Source: Crocinitomicaceae bacterium
GTDB lineage: Bacteria; Bacteroidota; Bacteroidia; Flavobacteriales_D; Crocinitomicaceae
Direction of reading: 5' to 3'
Assembly (NCBI GenBank): GCA_030830205.1
Contig: JAURNL010000033.1
Span: forward strand, 1 to 64,000
Length of the DNA: 64,000 nt
Each line of letters opens with the position of its first letter. The stretch's first letter is position 1. The notes under the pieces were generated by a model. It was given only the letters and a program-made list of their open reading frames with translations. It was not told the DNA's origin and did not search any database. Made by a program: the position numbers and the translations under genes. This document shows positions 1-10,200 of this stretch, piece after piece.

Positions 1-348
1 AACTTCCCGAATACCAATATGGCGCTCTTGGCAGAAGTCAGAAAACTCAAAATCTTGAAAGAAGATGTAAAAGTGATACTGTATGGTGACGGCCTCAGAG
101 CCAAGCACGAATTTGAAACCGTACCTTCGCTCAACAGCCGCCTAGGCATGCTTGAATACCAACTTTCAGAAAACACGACGGGCGTTAGCAAAACGCATCA
201 GGCCAATCTGAGCATGGTACAACAGCAATATGACAGCCTCTACCCACAACTTCAAGACTACTACAAGCGCCTCGCAGCGCTACAGCTCGAACTCGAAAAA
301 TCGAATATCCCTTACACGAAGTCACGCCTCAATTGGAAGGAAGATTAG
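1..348 (+). CDS. C-terminal fragment of a large protein (resembles the C-terminus of VPS10/sortilin-like or WD40/YVTN-type exo-sialidase-like proteins)
   Basis: Frame is open from base 1 (NFPNTNMALLAEV...) to TAG at 348; helical tail RLAALQLELEKSNIPY; 5' end lies outside the window. Confidence 0.5.
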   Translation, partial: NFPNTNMALLAEVRKLKILKEDVKVILYGDGLRAKHEFETVPSLNSRLGMLEYQLSENTTGVSKTHQANLSMVQQQYDSLYPQLQDYYKRLAALQLELEKSNIPYTKSRLNWKED

Positions 349-365
349 TAGATTGTGATGAAATG

Positions 366-393
366 AAAAAGGCCGCTACTGCGGCCTTTTTTG
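366..393. terminator. bidirectional Rho-independent terminator between convergent genes
   Basis: AAAAAGGCCGC-TACT-GCGGCCTTTTTT inverted repeat with A and T tracts. Confidence 0.85.
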
Positions 394-411
394 TTCTGTG
401 TAATTTGAATA

Positions 412-1227
412 TTACTGATCGCCGAAGCGTTCGATGACTTGTTGGGTGACGCCAGTGTTGGAGAAGCCGCCGTCGTGGAAGAGGTTCTGCATCGTGACGT
501 ATTTGGTGAGGTCAGAGAACATGCTGATGCAGTAGTCTGCGCAGGCAATAGCGCTTGCGTTGCCGAGTGGCGACATTTGCTCAGAGAAGTTGATGAACTC
601 TGTGAACCCTTTGATCCCTTGACCAGCTGTGGTTACAGTTGGTGACTGCGAAATGGTATTGATGCGTACTTTTTTCTTGATACCATAGTGGTAACCAAAA
701 GAACGTGCGATAGACTCAAGTAAAGATTTGGCGTCTGCCATGTCGTTGTAGTCAGGGAAGATGCGTTGTGCAGCAATGTAAGAAAGCGCTACTACAGATC
801 CCCATTCGTTCATGGCGTCGTGCTTGTAAAGGGTAGCTAAGGTTTTGTGCAAAGACATCGCTGAAACATCCATGGTTTGGCCATAGTAGTTGTAGTCGTT
901 TTCAGTGTAGTGCTTGCCTTTTCTAACGTTTGGCGACATCCCGATAGAGTGCAAAACGAAGTCAATTTTACCACCAAGAATTTCCTGTGCTTTGGTAACT
1001 AAGTTTTCGAGGTCTGCAATATTTGTTGCATCGGCAGCAATAACCTGACTTCCGGTTTCTGCAGCTAATTCATTGATTTCTCCCATACGCATGGCGATGG
1101 GTGCATTCGTAAGTACAAAAGTAGCGCCTTCTTCATGCGCTCTTTGAGCGACTTTCCATGCGATGCTTTGATTGTTGAGCGCACCAAAGATGATGCCTCT
1201 TTTTCCTTTGAGTAAGTGATTTGACAT
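412..1227 (-). CDS. fabI: enoyl-[acyl-carrier-protein] reductase (NADH), FabI
   Basis: Full-length SDR-like protein: GKRGIIFGALNNQSIAWKVAQ, LHSIGMSP, YNYYGQTMDVSA; likely start MSNHLLKGKRG rather than the upstream M. Confidence 0.93.
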   Translation of the reverse strand: MSNHLLKGKRGIIFGALNNQSIAWKVAQRAHEEGATFVLTNAPIAMRMGEINELAAETGSQVIAADATNIADLENLVTKAQEILGGKIDFVLHSIGMSPNVRKGKHYTENDYNYYGQTMDVSAMSLHKTLATLYKHDAMNEWGSVVALSYIAAQRIFPDYNDMADAKSLLESIARSFGYHYGIKKKVRINTISQSPTVTTAGQGIKGFTEFINFSEQMSPLGNASAIACADYCISMFSDLTKYVTMQNLFHDGGFSNTGVTQQVIERFGDQ

Positions 1228-1257
1228 TTGCTTCAATTTTGAACAAAGTTAACAACT

Positions 1258-1797
1258 TTATTTTTCGAGAATGCGCTTTAAATTTTTTAGTCCTTTTTCA
1301 AGGTCGTTACCGAGCGTTTTTTCCATGTTGATGAAGAGCGACATGAAGTTGGTAGGGTAGGGCATATTCCCACTGATACCCCAAGAAACTCTGGTGTTGT
1401 TTTGATCGACTTCCGCAGTAGAGAGGAAGGCTTGATTGGTAGATTCAAAGGGTTCGAAAAACTTGAGCTCTGTATCGATTCGCTGCCCGTCTTGAATGGC
1501 AATTATTTTTTGTTGCCCACTGCCAACATCCTTGTTTTTGCTATTCCATGAAGAAATGAACCCGGGCTGCCCATCGGTGCCGGTATAGGATTTTTTCATG
1601 CCGGGGTCTGCTTTCCACCAAACGCTGTAGATTTCTTGGTTTTTCAGAAGTTTGATGTACTCAAAAACACGGGTCTTAGGTTGAGAAATCATGGCACTTC
1701 GCTCTACTTGAAATTGGGTGGGTAAGAAGAGGCTGATGACCAACACCAATGCGATAATAAACAGAAGCCAATAGAAGAGCTTTTTCAGAAACTTCAT
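1258..1797 (-). CDS. SRPBCC (START-like) family protein with N-terminal TM segment
   Basis: 179 aa; N-terminal TM then FQVERSAMISQPKTRVFEYIK, typical of SRPBCC/polyketide cyclase-like proteins. Confidence 0.75.
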   Translation of the reverse strand: MKFLKKLFYWLLFIIALVLVISLFLPTQFQVERSAMISQPKTRVFEYIKLLKNQEIYSVWWKADPGMKKSYTGTDGQPGFISSWNSKNKDVGSGQQKIIAIQDGQRIDTELKFFEPFESTNQAFLSTAEVDQNNTRVSWGISGNMPYPTNFMSLFINMEKTLGNDLEKGLKNLKRILEK

Positions 1798-1900
1798 TGT
1801 AGGTATAGTTAGGTTTAAATCGAATTTAGGATTTATTTCGATTCGTTGAGCCTGACTATTAATATAAGATTAGGGAGATCTTAATTCTCCTATAAAAACG

Positions 1901-2203
1901 CTATTCGTTTTTTCGGAGATATCGTTTTTCCGCCCAGAATGTACCAAAAGGCAAAAAGGCTGTCAAGAACAAAATCAAGCACTTCACAAAAGACCATTTT
2001 TCTTCGAATAAGAAATAAGCAATGTACAGGCAGTAGATTAAAAACAGAAAACCGTGAATATAGCCAACCCATTTGTTTGGTTCTGGCATTTCTAGGCCAT
2101 ACTTAAGATACATTGTTACGAGTAAACCAAGCCATGAAAAACCTTCTGAAATGGCGATGATTCTAAATTGATTGAGTGCTTTGGATGGAGTTTGTGTGGA
2201 CAT
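1901..2203 (-). CDS. DUF3817-family integral membrane protein
   Basis: FRIIAISEGFSWLGLLVTMYLKYG...NKWVGYIHGFLFLIYCLY pattern typical of DUF3817. Confidence 0.75.
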   Translation of the reverse strand: MSTQTPSKALNQFRIIAISEGFSWLGLLVTMYLKYGLEMPEPNKWVGYIHGFLFLIYCLYIAYFLFEEKWSFVKCLILFLTAFLPFGTFWAEKRYLRKNE

Positions 2204-2220
2204 GGGAAATAAATAAATAA

Positions 2221-4245
2221 TTAATGCTGATTAGCTTTTTCTATTGCTTTGATAAGGTCTCGAAGGCGGGCAGCTTCAATAAAGTCTAGGGCCTTGGCTG
2301 CAGTTTCCATTTCTTTTTTCAGCGCCTTTATTTCTTTTTGCTGTGCTTCAGGATTGCCAAAGCTCGGGGCTGTTATTTGCATTTCTTTAGCTGCTTTTTC
2401 TTGTTGTAAGGATCTCAGTTGACGTGTATTTTGATCGCCGTCTGCAACCGCAGTTGATTCAATGATCTTGTCTTTGGATTTTTGCAACGCTGTTGGAACT
2501 TGGTTGTGTGCTAAATTATAAGCCTCTTGAGTGAGTCTGCGACGAGCAGTTTCATCTATTGTGCGTTGCATAGAGTCCGTGATTTTATCGGCATACATGA
2601 ATACCTTTCCGTTTATATTTCTTGCTGCTCTACCAACAGTTTGTACTAAGGAACGTTCATTGCGTAAAAAGCCCTCTTTGTCCGCATCAAGTATGGCAAC
2701 AAGTGATACCTCAGGAAGATCAAGTCCCTCGCGAAGCAAGTTCACACCAATGAGTACATCAAAGTCTCCTAAACGCAATTGTCTGAGGATTTCAACGCGT
2801 TCAATAGTATCGATTTCAGAGTGAATATAGCGACAAGGAATGCCCAGACGGTCTAAGTATTTTTGCAATTCTTCTGCCATTCTTTTGGTAAGGGTAGTTA
2901 CCAGAACGCGTTCGTCTTTGGTTCGCCTTTCTTGAATATGTTCTATGAGGTGGTCTATTTGATTTTTTGACGGATAAACCTCAATAATCGGATCGAGAAG
3001 ACCTGTTGGACGAATGAGTTGCTCCACAATAACACCTTCAGATTGGATCATTTCGTAGTCTGCCGGGGTTGCTGAAACATAAATGACATTCGATAGAAAT
3101 CCTTCAAATTCTTCAAACTGGAGCGGTCGATTGTCAATGGCAGCTTGTAAGCGAAATCCGTAGTCTACCAAATTTATTTTTCTCGAACGATCACCACCGT
3201 ACATACCCCTTACCTGAGGGAGCGTGACGTGGCTTTCATCGATGACCATTAAGAAGTCTTCAGGGAAATAATCCAGTAAGCAGAAGGGTCTTTCTCCTGG
3301 TTGTCGACGGTCAAAATACCGCGAGTAATTTTCAATTCCCGAACAGTATCCCAGCTCCCTGATCATTTCTAGATCGTAGTTAACGCGCTCTTCCAGACGC
3401 TTGGCCTCCTCTAGCTTACCTTCTTCTTTAAAGGAGGCTACTTGCAGGATTAGGTCGTCTTGGATTTGGGTGATTGCTTGGCGCGTATTGTCTGGGCTCG
3501 AAACAAATAAATTGGCTGGGAAAATATCAATTTGGGTGTATTTCTCAATAGTTTTTCCGCTCTCTGGATCTATTGCAGCAATTGTTTCTATTTCGTCGCC
3601 CCAAAAACCTATACGCAAAGCGTAATCTGCATAAGCAAGGTAAATGTCTACGGTATCGCCAGAGACTCTGAACTGACCTCGCTCCAAATCTTGAGTGCTG
3701 CGTTGATAAAGATTTTCAACTAAACGAAATAAAAATTTATTGCGCACAACGGTGTCTCCCACTTGAATATGTAGGATGCTATTTTTGAATTCGGTTGGGT
3801 TCCCAATACCGTAAATACAACTCACTGAAGCTACCACAATTACATCTCGGCGGCCAGATAATAAGGCAGATGTAGCGGCTAAACGCAGTTTTTCAATTTC
3901 ATCATTAATTTGAAGGTCTTTTTCAATAAAAGTACCTGTAGATGGTATGTATGCTTCGGGCTGATAATAATCGTAATAGGACACGAAGTACTCTACCGCG
4001 TTGTTGGGAAAGAACTGCTTAAATTCTCCGTAAAGTTGAGCTGCAAGTGTTTTATTGTGAGAGAGAATTAAGGTGGGGCGCTGTACCTCTTTGATGACAT
4101 TAGCCACTGTAAATGTTTTGCCACTTCCAGTAACACCAAGTAAGGTTTGCTGATGAATCCCATTGTTTAATCCCTGGACTAACTGACGTATAGCTTCAGG
4201 TTGATCTCCGGTGGGTTGGTAATCGGAAACAAGCTCAAATTGCAT
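2221..4245 (-). CDS. uvrB: excinuclease ABC subunit UvrB
   Basis: 674 aa; YQPTGDQPEAI, GVTGSGKTFT, YYDYYQPEAYIP, DESHVTLPQ, C-terminal UVR motif. Confidence 0.98.
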   Translation of the reverse strand: MQFELVSDYQPTGDQPEAIRQLVQGLNNGIHQQTLLGVTGSGKTFTVANVIKEVQRPTLILSHNKTLAAQLYGEFKQFFPNNAVEYFVSYYDYYQPEAYIPSTGTFIEKDLQINDEIEKLRLAATSALLSGRRDVIVVASVSCIYGIGNPTEFKNSILHIQVGDTVVRNKFLFRLVENLYQRSTQDLERGQFRVSGDTVDIYLAYADYALRIGFWGDEIETIAAIDPESGKTIEKYTQIDIFPANLFVSSPDNTRQAITQIQDDLILQVASFKEEGKLEEAKRLEERVNYDLEMIRELGYCSGIENYSRYFDRRQPGERPFCLLDYFPEDFLMVIDESHVTLPQVRGMYGGDRSRKINLVDYGFRLQAAIDNRPLQFEEFEGFLSNVIYVSATPADYEMIQSEGVIVEQLIRPTGLLDPIIEVYPSKNQIDHLIEHIQERRTKDERVLVTTLTKRMAEELQKYLDRLGIPCRYIHSEIDTIERVEILRQLRLGDFDVLIGVNLLREGLDLPEVSLVAILDADKEGFLRNERSLVQTVGRAARNINGKVFMYADKITDSMQRTIDETARRRLTQEAYNLAHNQVPTALQKSKDKIIESTAVADGDQNTRQLRSLQQEKAAKEMQITAPSFGNPEAQQKEIKALKKEMETAAKALDFIEAARLRDLIKAIEKANQH

Positions 4246-4292
4246 GGGTTAAAATTACCAATTATATAAGTCACATTTATTAAATTTGTTTC

Positions 4293-4706
4293 ATGTCAAA
4301 TAGAGAATTTTTAGAGGTAAGCGCCAGCATAGAAGCGCCGATTGCTCAAATTTGGGAGAAATGGACGCAAGCTGCACATGTCGTCAATTGGAACTTTGCT
4401 CATGAATCTTGGTGTTGCCCGAGTGCAACCGTTGAATTCAACGTAGGAGGGAAGTCAAATTATAGAATGGAGGCCAAAGATGGCAGTATGGGTTTTGATC
4501 TCATTGCTACTTTTGAGAAAATAGTTCCACACCAGCAGATTCACTCTTGCTTAGCAGACGGCAGAAAAGTAGAGGTGAATTTTCAAGAGCAGGATGATTG
4601 TGTGCTCGTTATTCAGCGCTTTGAGCCAGAGCATGAGAATCCACTTGAGCTTCAGCAAGGAGGTTGGCAAGCCATTCTTGATCAATTTAAAAAATATTGC
4701 CAATAA
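4293..4706 (+). CDS. SRPBCC/AHSA1 (activator of Hsp90 ATPase-like) family protein
   Basis: SASIEAPIAQIWEKWTQAAHVVNWNFAHESWCCPSATVEFNVGG. Confidence 0.85.
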   Translation: MSNREFLEVSASIEAPIAQIWEKWTQAAHVVNWNFAHESWCCPSATVEFNVGGKSNYRMEAKDGSMGFDLIATFEKIVPHQQIHSCLADGRKVEVNFQEQDDCVLVIQRFEPEHENPLELQQGGWQAILDQFKKYCQ

Positions 4707-5053
4707 TGCATCCCGAAATCGCCGAGCACATACGTCGTTTTCCTGATCACATGCAAGAAAAGTTAGGTGTTTTACATACTTTTTTTGAGCAAAGACTTCC
4801 AAAGGCTACCCAAAAAATAGCTTACGGTATTCCCACATTTCAGCTCAAAGGAAAGAATTTCATTCACTACGCAGGTTACTCCAAACATATAGGTCTGTAT
4901 CCTGGCGCAAAAGCAATCGCCTTTTTTGCTGAGGAATTTGATCGGGCACACTACAAATTTTCCAAAGGAGCAGTTCAGTTTCCAGCCAATCAAGAGCTGC
5001 CTTTTGAGTTGATAGAACAAATCATCACTTATCTACAACAACAAAAAGCATAA
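4706..5053 (+). CDS. DUF1801 domain-containing protein (YdhG-like)
   Basis: KIAYGIPTFQLKGKNFIHYAGYSKHIGLYPGAKAI...YKFSKGAVQFP; ATG at 4706 directly at the preceding stop. Confidence 0.8.
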   Translation: MHPEIAEHIRRFPDHMQEKLGVLHTFFEQRLPKATQKIAYGIPTFQLKGKNFIHYAGYSKHIGLYPGAKAIAFFAEEFDRAHYKFSKGAVQFPANQELPFELIEQIITYLQQQKA

Positions 5054-5056
5054 AAA

Positions 5057-5090
5057 AAGCGCCCGAAGGCGCTTGATTAATTTTTTCCAA
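5057..5090. terminator. bidirectional terminator
   Basis: AAGCGCC-CGAA-GGCGCTT hairpin, A-rich 5' flank and TTTTTT further 3'. Confidence 0.7.
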
Positions 5091-5223
5091 TCAATACGAC
5101 CGTCTTTTTTCCTTTGACAACATCTAATGAGCTGCTATACATTTTTAAAAATTGAAGCACATTTGGATGAGGTAAAAGATTGGTGCTAGATGTGGAAGTA
5201 GTTGGGTAAGTATTTTTAATCAT
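5077..5223 (-). CDS. short conserved-looking hypothetical protein (48 aa)
   Basis: Translated by hand: MIKNTYPTTSTSSTNLLPHPNVLQFLKMYSSSLDVVKGKKTVVLIGKN*; below the ORF-track length cutoff; fills an otherwise empty gap and ends beside a bidirectional terminator. Confidence 0.5.
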   Translation of the reverse strand: MIKNTYPTTSTSSTNLLPHPNVLQFLKMYSSSLDVVKGKKTVVLIGKN

Positions 5224-5327
5224 AGGCACAAGAGTATATTTGATAGTATAACGTCAAATACTTAGAAATATTATATCACAGATAATTTCTAATTTTGTCA
5301 AATCAATCAACAACAAAAGCACAGTAA

Positions 5328-6389
5328 ATGATCAAGCCAGGAGTCGCCACAGGCGATGAAGTTCAAGCTATTTTTAAGTTGGCTAAGCAAAAGGGTTTTG
5401 CCTTGCCTGCCGTAAATGTCACGAGTAGTAGTACCGTAAATGCCGTAATGGAGACTGCCGCTAAGCTCAAAGCACCCGTTATCATTCAATTTTCCAATGG
5501 TGGTGGGCAATTTTTTGCAGGAAAAGGCTTGTCTAATGACCTTGAAAAGGCGGCAATTTTAGGATCGATTGCTGGCGCGCGCCACGTACATGCGCTTGCA
5601 GAGGCCTACGGCGCCACCGTTATTCTTCATACAGATCATTGTGCAAAGAAACTGCTACCTTGGATTGATGCTTTGTTGGATGCAGGCGAGGAATTCTTTA
5701 AAGAAACAGGCAAACCACTCTATAGCTCACACATGATTGATCTGAGCGAGGAACCTCTTTCAGAAAACCTTGAAATTTGTGCTAACTACCTCAGACGGAT
5801 GTCAAAAATGGGCATGACACTTGAAATTGAATTAGGAATTACAGGTGGTGAAGAAGATGGGGTCGACAATACAGATGTTGATAATGCCAAATTATATACA
5901 CAACCTGAGGAGGTTGCGACAGCTTATGAGGTGCTATCCGAAATTTCTCCTCGTTTTACCATCGCCGCCTCATTTGGTAACGTTCATGGAGTTTACAAAC
6001 CAGGGAATGTCCAATTGACACCAGAAATTCTAAAAAATTCACAGGCCTATATTCAAGAGAAGTTTCAAACAGAGTCAAACCCCGTAGATTTTGTCTTTCA
6101 TGGTGGTTCGGGTTCAAGCCTTGAAGAAATCAGAACTTCCATTTCTTACGGTGTGGTAAAAATGAATCTGGATACCGATATGCAATTTGCCTTCACTGAG
6201 GGCGTGCGTGATTATATAGAAGCAAATATCGCTTATCTTCGCACCCAAATCGGAAATCCAAACGGTGCCGATGAACCAAATAAAAAATACTACGATCCAC
6301 GTAAATGGTTGCGCGAAGGTGAACTAACTTTTGTACAAAGACTCGAGCAAGCATTTACAGATTTAAATAACATTAATACATTGAACTGA
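5328..6389 (+). CDS. fbaA: class II fructose-bisphosphate aldolase
   Basis: 353 aa; [58 protein letters not shown]. Confidence 0.95.
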   Translation: MIKPGVATGDEVQAIFKLAKQKGFALPAVNVTSSSTVNAVMETAAKLKAPVIIQFSNGGGQFFAGKGLSNDLEKAAILGSIAGARHVHALAEAYGATVILHTDHCAKKLLPWIDALLDAGEEFFKETGKPLYSSHMIDLSEEPLSENLEICANYLRRMSKMGMTLEIELGITGGEEDGVDNTDVDNAKLYTQPEEVATAYEVLSEISPRFTIAASFGNVHGVYKPGNVQLTPEILKNSQAYIQEKFQTESNPVDFVFHGGSGSSLEEIRTSISYGVVKMNLDTDMQFAFTEGVRDYIEANIAYLRTQIGNPNGADEPNKKYYDPRKWLREGELTFVQRLEQAFTDLNNINTLN

Positions 6390-6393
6390 AATT

Positions 6394-7239
6394 ATGTCAT
6401 GGTTTAAAAGAAACAAAGAAGGTATTACCACTTCCACAAGCGATAAAATGGAAGTGCCTGAAGGCCTTTGGGTACGTTGTTCAAACTGTAAAACGCTATA
6501 CACAAGTGATGATTTAATGCGCAATAACTATGTTTGTGATCGTTGTTCGCATCATGAACGTATCGGTGCAGCTGAATATTTTTCCTTGATTTTTGACGAA
6601 CAAAAATATGAAGAACTAAATGCAGACCTACAATCTGGAGATCCATTGAACTTTGTAGATACCAAAAAGTATACCGATCGTGTAGTCGCCACTCAAAAGG
6701 CCACAGGGCTCAAGGATGCCATCCGCACAGCCAAGGGTGAACTAGAAGGTCAACGACTTGTAGTGGCAGCCATGGACTTCAGTTTTATTGGTGGTTCTAT
6801 GGGTTCCGTAATGGGTGAAAAAATTGCAAGGGCAATTGATGTTGCGATTGCAGAAAAAGCCGCCTTTATGATCATTTCAAAGTCAGGCGGAGCACGCATG
6901 ATGGAAGCTGGTTTTTCTTTGATGCAAATGGCTAAGGTTTCAGGGAAATTAGGACAGCTTTCAGAAGCAAGACTTCCTTATATTTCTTACTTATCGGACC
7001 CAACTACAGGTGGTGTAACGGCTTCATTTGCAATGCTTGGCGATATCAATATTGCAGAACCAGGTGCACTGATTGGCTTTGCAGGTCCAAGGGTGGTGAA
7101 AGAAACAATTGGAAGAGATTTACCTGAAGGATTTCAAACAAGTGAGTTTTTACTTGAACATGGTTTTTTAGACTATATCATTGATCGCACCCAACTGCGT
7201 TCAACCCTAAGCCTATCGCTTCAATTGTTTTTCAATTAG
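6394..7239 (+). CDS. accD: acetyl-CoA carboxylase carboxyltransferase subunit beta
   Basis: Zn finger [70 protein letters not shown]. Confidence 0.95.
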   Translation: MSWFKRNKEGITTSTSDKMEVPEGLWVRCSNCKTLYTSDDLMRNNYVCDRCSHHERIGAAEYFSLIFDEQKYEELNADLQSGDPLNFVDTKKYTDRVVATQKATGLKDAIRTAKGELEGQRLVVAAMDFSFIGGSMGSVMGEKIARAIDVAIAEKAAFMIISKSGGARMMEAGFSLMQMAKVSGKLGQLSEARLPYISYLSDPTTGGVTASFAMLGDINIAEPGALIGFAGPRVVKETIGRDLPEGFQTSEFLLEHGFLDYIIDRTQLRSTLSLSLQLFFN

Positions 7240-7283
7240 TCTTAAATAGTTTGTATTTTAGAGGACTACAATTAGTCCTCGAT

Positions 7284-10200
7284 ATGAAATACTTATTTTT
7301 TGTCTATTTTCTCTGCTCCGGCCTTGTTCTTTTTGCTCAAGATACCACTTGGGTTCAGACCTTTACTTTTGATTCTATTACCACACGACGTGCTGATTTT
7401 CAATTCCCTGCTTCCTTAGATACGGAGCGTTTTGAAAAAGTGCAGATGTACTACAAGTTGAAGTGTTCACCACTTACGGCTTGGGATCAATACAATTGTG
7501 GAGAATGGGATTACCTCACCTACACTAGAGTATTTGATCACACCGGCCAATTTGATTCTACAGCAATCAATGGGATGCAATTTTTGGCAAACTGTGCTAC
7601 TCCGTCGCAAATCAATTTAAAACCTATCCCTTATACGGAATCAGACGAATGGCTAATGCCAGTGTACACAAGAATGGAATCCGGGCTTGGCCATATTCAA
7701 ATTAATAATGGAACAACTATCTCAACCCATCCCTTTCTCAATTCCAAACAAGGGAGTAGGTATCAGTTTATTCTTACTGCTGCCGAACTCGTAGCAGCTG
7801 GAATTCAAGCGGGTCCAATCAGTTCTATGCAGCTCAATTTAGTCAATGGAGGTGAGCTGATGTGGCCATTAATTAATATGGCCCATACGCAAGAAACTAC
7901 GTTAAATGAATTCATCTCGGCACCTTTTATTGGTGTTTTCAATGCCTCTTGCGCCCCTGGCATGCCGCATGCTGCCTTAGTTCCCGGATGGAATACTTTC
8001 GTTTTTTACCAAGATTTCTTATGGAATGGAACCTCGAACATATTGGTTGAATTCCAACTCAATAACAATGATTTTCCCGCGAGTCAAAACCTTGAATTTT
8101 TGATGGAGTCAACACCAAACCCTATGTCAGTGGCGTACGGGAGTAGAAATGGAACACTCACCACCTCAGGGTCAAATTATGCTATGTCCTCTTTTGTAAA
8201 CGAAGAAATCGGGGGAGCGTTCACCGTCGAATTTTGGGCGAGGGGAGAAGGAAATATGGGTGTCAATACCAATATTATGGAAGCGCTTGATAGTGCAGGA
8301 AGACGCGTGTTCAACATTCATATGCCTTGGAGCAACGACAATATTTATTTTGACGCCGGTGACGAAACTGGATATGACCGAATCAATAAAGTGGCCACTA
8401 GTAATGACATCGGTTCATATACCTGGAACCATTGGGCTTTTGTTAAAGACCAAGCAAGCGGGCAAATGTTTATATACAAAAATGGAACACTTTGGCACAG
8501 CGGTACTAATAAGAACAAAGAGATTGGTTACATACAAAAGCTGGTCATTGGCGCTAGTGGAAATTTTACCAATTTCTGGACTGGGAAAATAGATGAACTC
8601 CGCGTTTTTAAAGCAGCACTGAGTGAAGCAACGATAGCTGCTTACTATCAGCAAAAAGTTGATAACACACACCCTGAGTGGAACAACTTAATGTTTTATC
8701 ACGATTTTGACGATGTGCGTTATGCTTATGATAAAAGTGGAAATGGTCATACGCTCATGCCATCTGAATATGGTATGGTAAACACTGATCCTAATTTTGG
8801 GGTATATGCAGGGTCAGAAATACTCAATCTAAGACCACTACTCAAACTGAGTCAAGATGTGGCACAAGGCATGACAACTACTGTCGTCAATTTACCCATT
8901 CTCAAGGAACCCGTTGTTGTTTTTGAATATGCGCCTTTAAACCGACATTTTGAGTTGACTCAAACGTATTTAGGCGCGCCAGAAGGTGTAGAGGCCGTCT
9001 ATGATTTCAACGGAAATATCATCAGTTCCAATCCAGTACAAACAACACTTTCGCTCAATAACCAGTCTTTGGTGGTTTATAACCCACCATTTGAAATCAT
9101 TCATAATGTCGAAATAGCCCGATACATTACCCCCTATGGCATACAGTTTGACCTGGGTCCTAACGGCTTTACCTGGATTTACGACGTTACGGACTACCAA
9201 CAATACCTTCATGGATTGGTAGATCTCGCGGCCCACAATACCCAAGAACTCATCGACCTTAAATTTGCGTTTATCAAAGGAACCCCTCCCCGCGATCTAG
9301 TTAAACGTGAGCCAATTTGGTCTGAATATAAATCTTACAATTTTGGACAAATGGCCGCTGATGCTGTATTGCAAGCCAAACCTGTTGTTTTGAGTGATAC
9401 TGCTGATATGTTCAAGATCAAGACCCGCATGTCGGGTCATGGACAAGTCGGTAATTATGCTTGCTGTGAATGGGTCAATAATACGCATCAAATTAAGGTG
9501 GATGGAGTCCCGCGTTTCAACTGGAGTATTTGGGATGCCATGGTTTGTGGTGATAATCCAAATATTGGACAAGGTGGTACTTGGCCATATGCTCGAGAAG
9601 GATGGTGCCCCGGAGATATGGTTAAAGAATTTGAATTTGAACTCACACCATACGTTACACCCGGTGACACTGTGGTACTAGATTATGCCATAAATGCTGT
9701 GCCAAGCTCTGATCCTGGACAAGCAGGTGGTAATTACATTGCTGCTTATGACCTTATCTCCTACAAGGCGCCAAATTTTCAAAACGACGCAGCAATTGTA
9801 GATGTTTTGAACCCTAATAATTATGAATATTATTCAAAATGGAATCCGACCTGTCAGCATCCACGAATAGTTCTCCAAAATACAGGTGAACAACCACTTA
9901 CTTCATGTCGAATTTTTTGTTGGCTTGATTACGGTTCAAACTTGGTTTTTGACTGGACTGGGAATTTAGGTTTCTTGGAGCAAACAATTGTTGAAATTCC
10001 AGTAAGCGACATGAACTGGTGGTACGAACAAGATAGCTCTTATACCTTTACCGCATGGGTTGCAGATGTAAATGGAATTATAGGTCCAGACCAATATAAT
10101 CAGAACAGCTTAAAGACGGTTAAATATGATGCGCCTGAGCGCATTGACGGCCCTTTCTTTATTTGGTTGACGACTAATAACAAGGCAAGTGAAAATAGTT

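Noticed and set aside
1819-1891. AATCGAA...TTCGATT and GGAGA...TCTCC inverted repeats near 1.8 kb
   Set aside because: Short stems in AT-rich intergenic DNA without a clear T tract; insufficient support as terminator or operator
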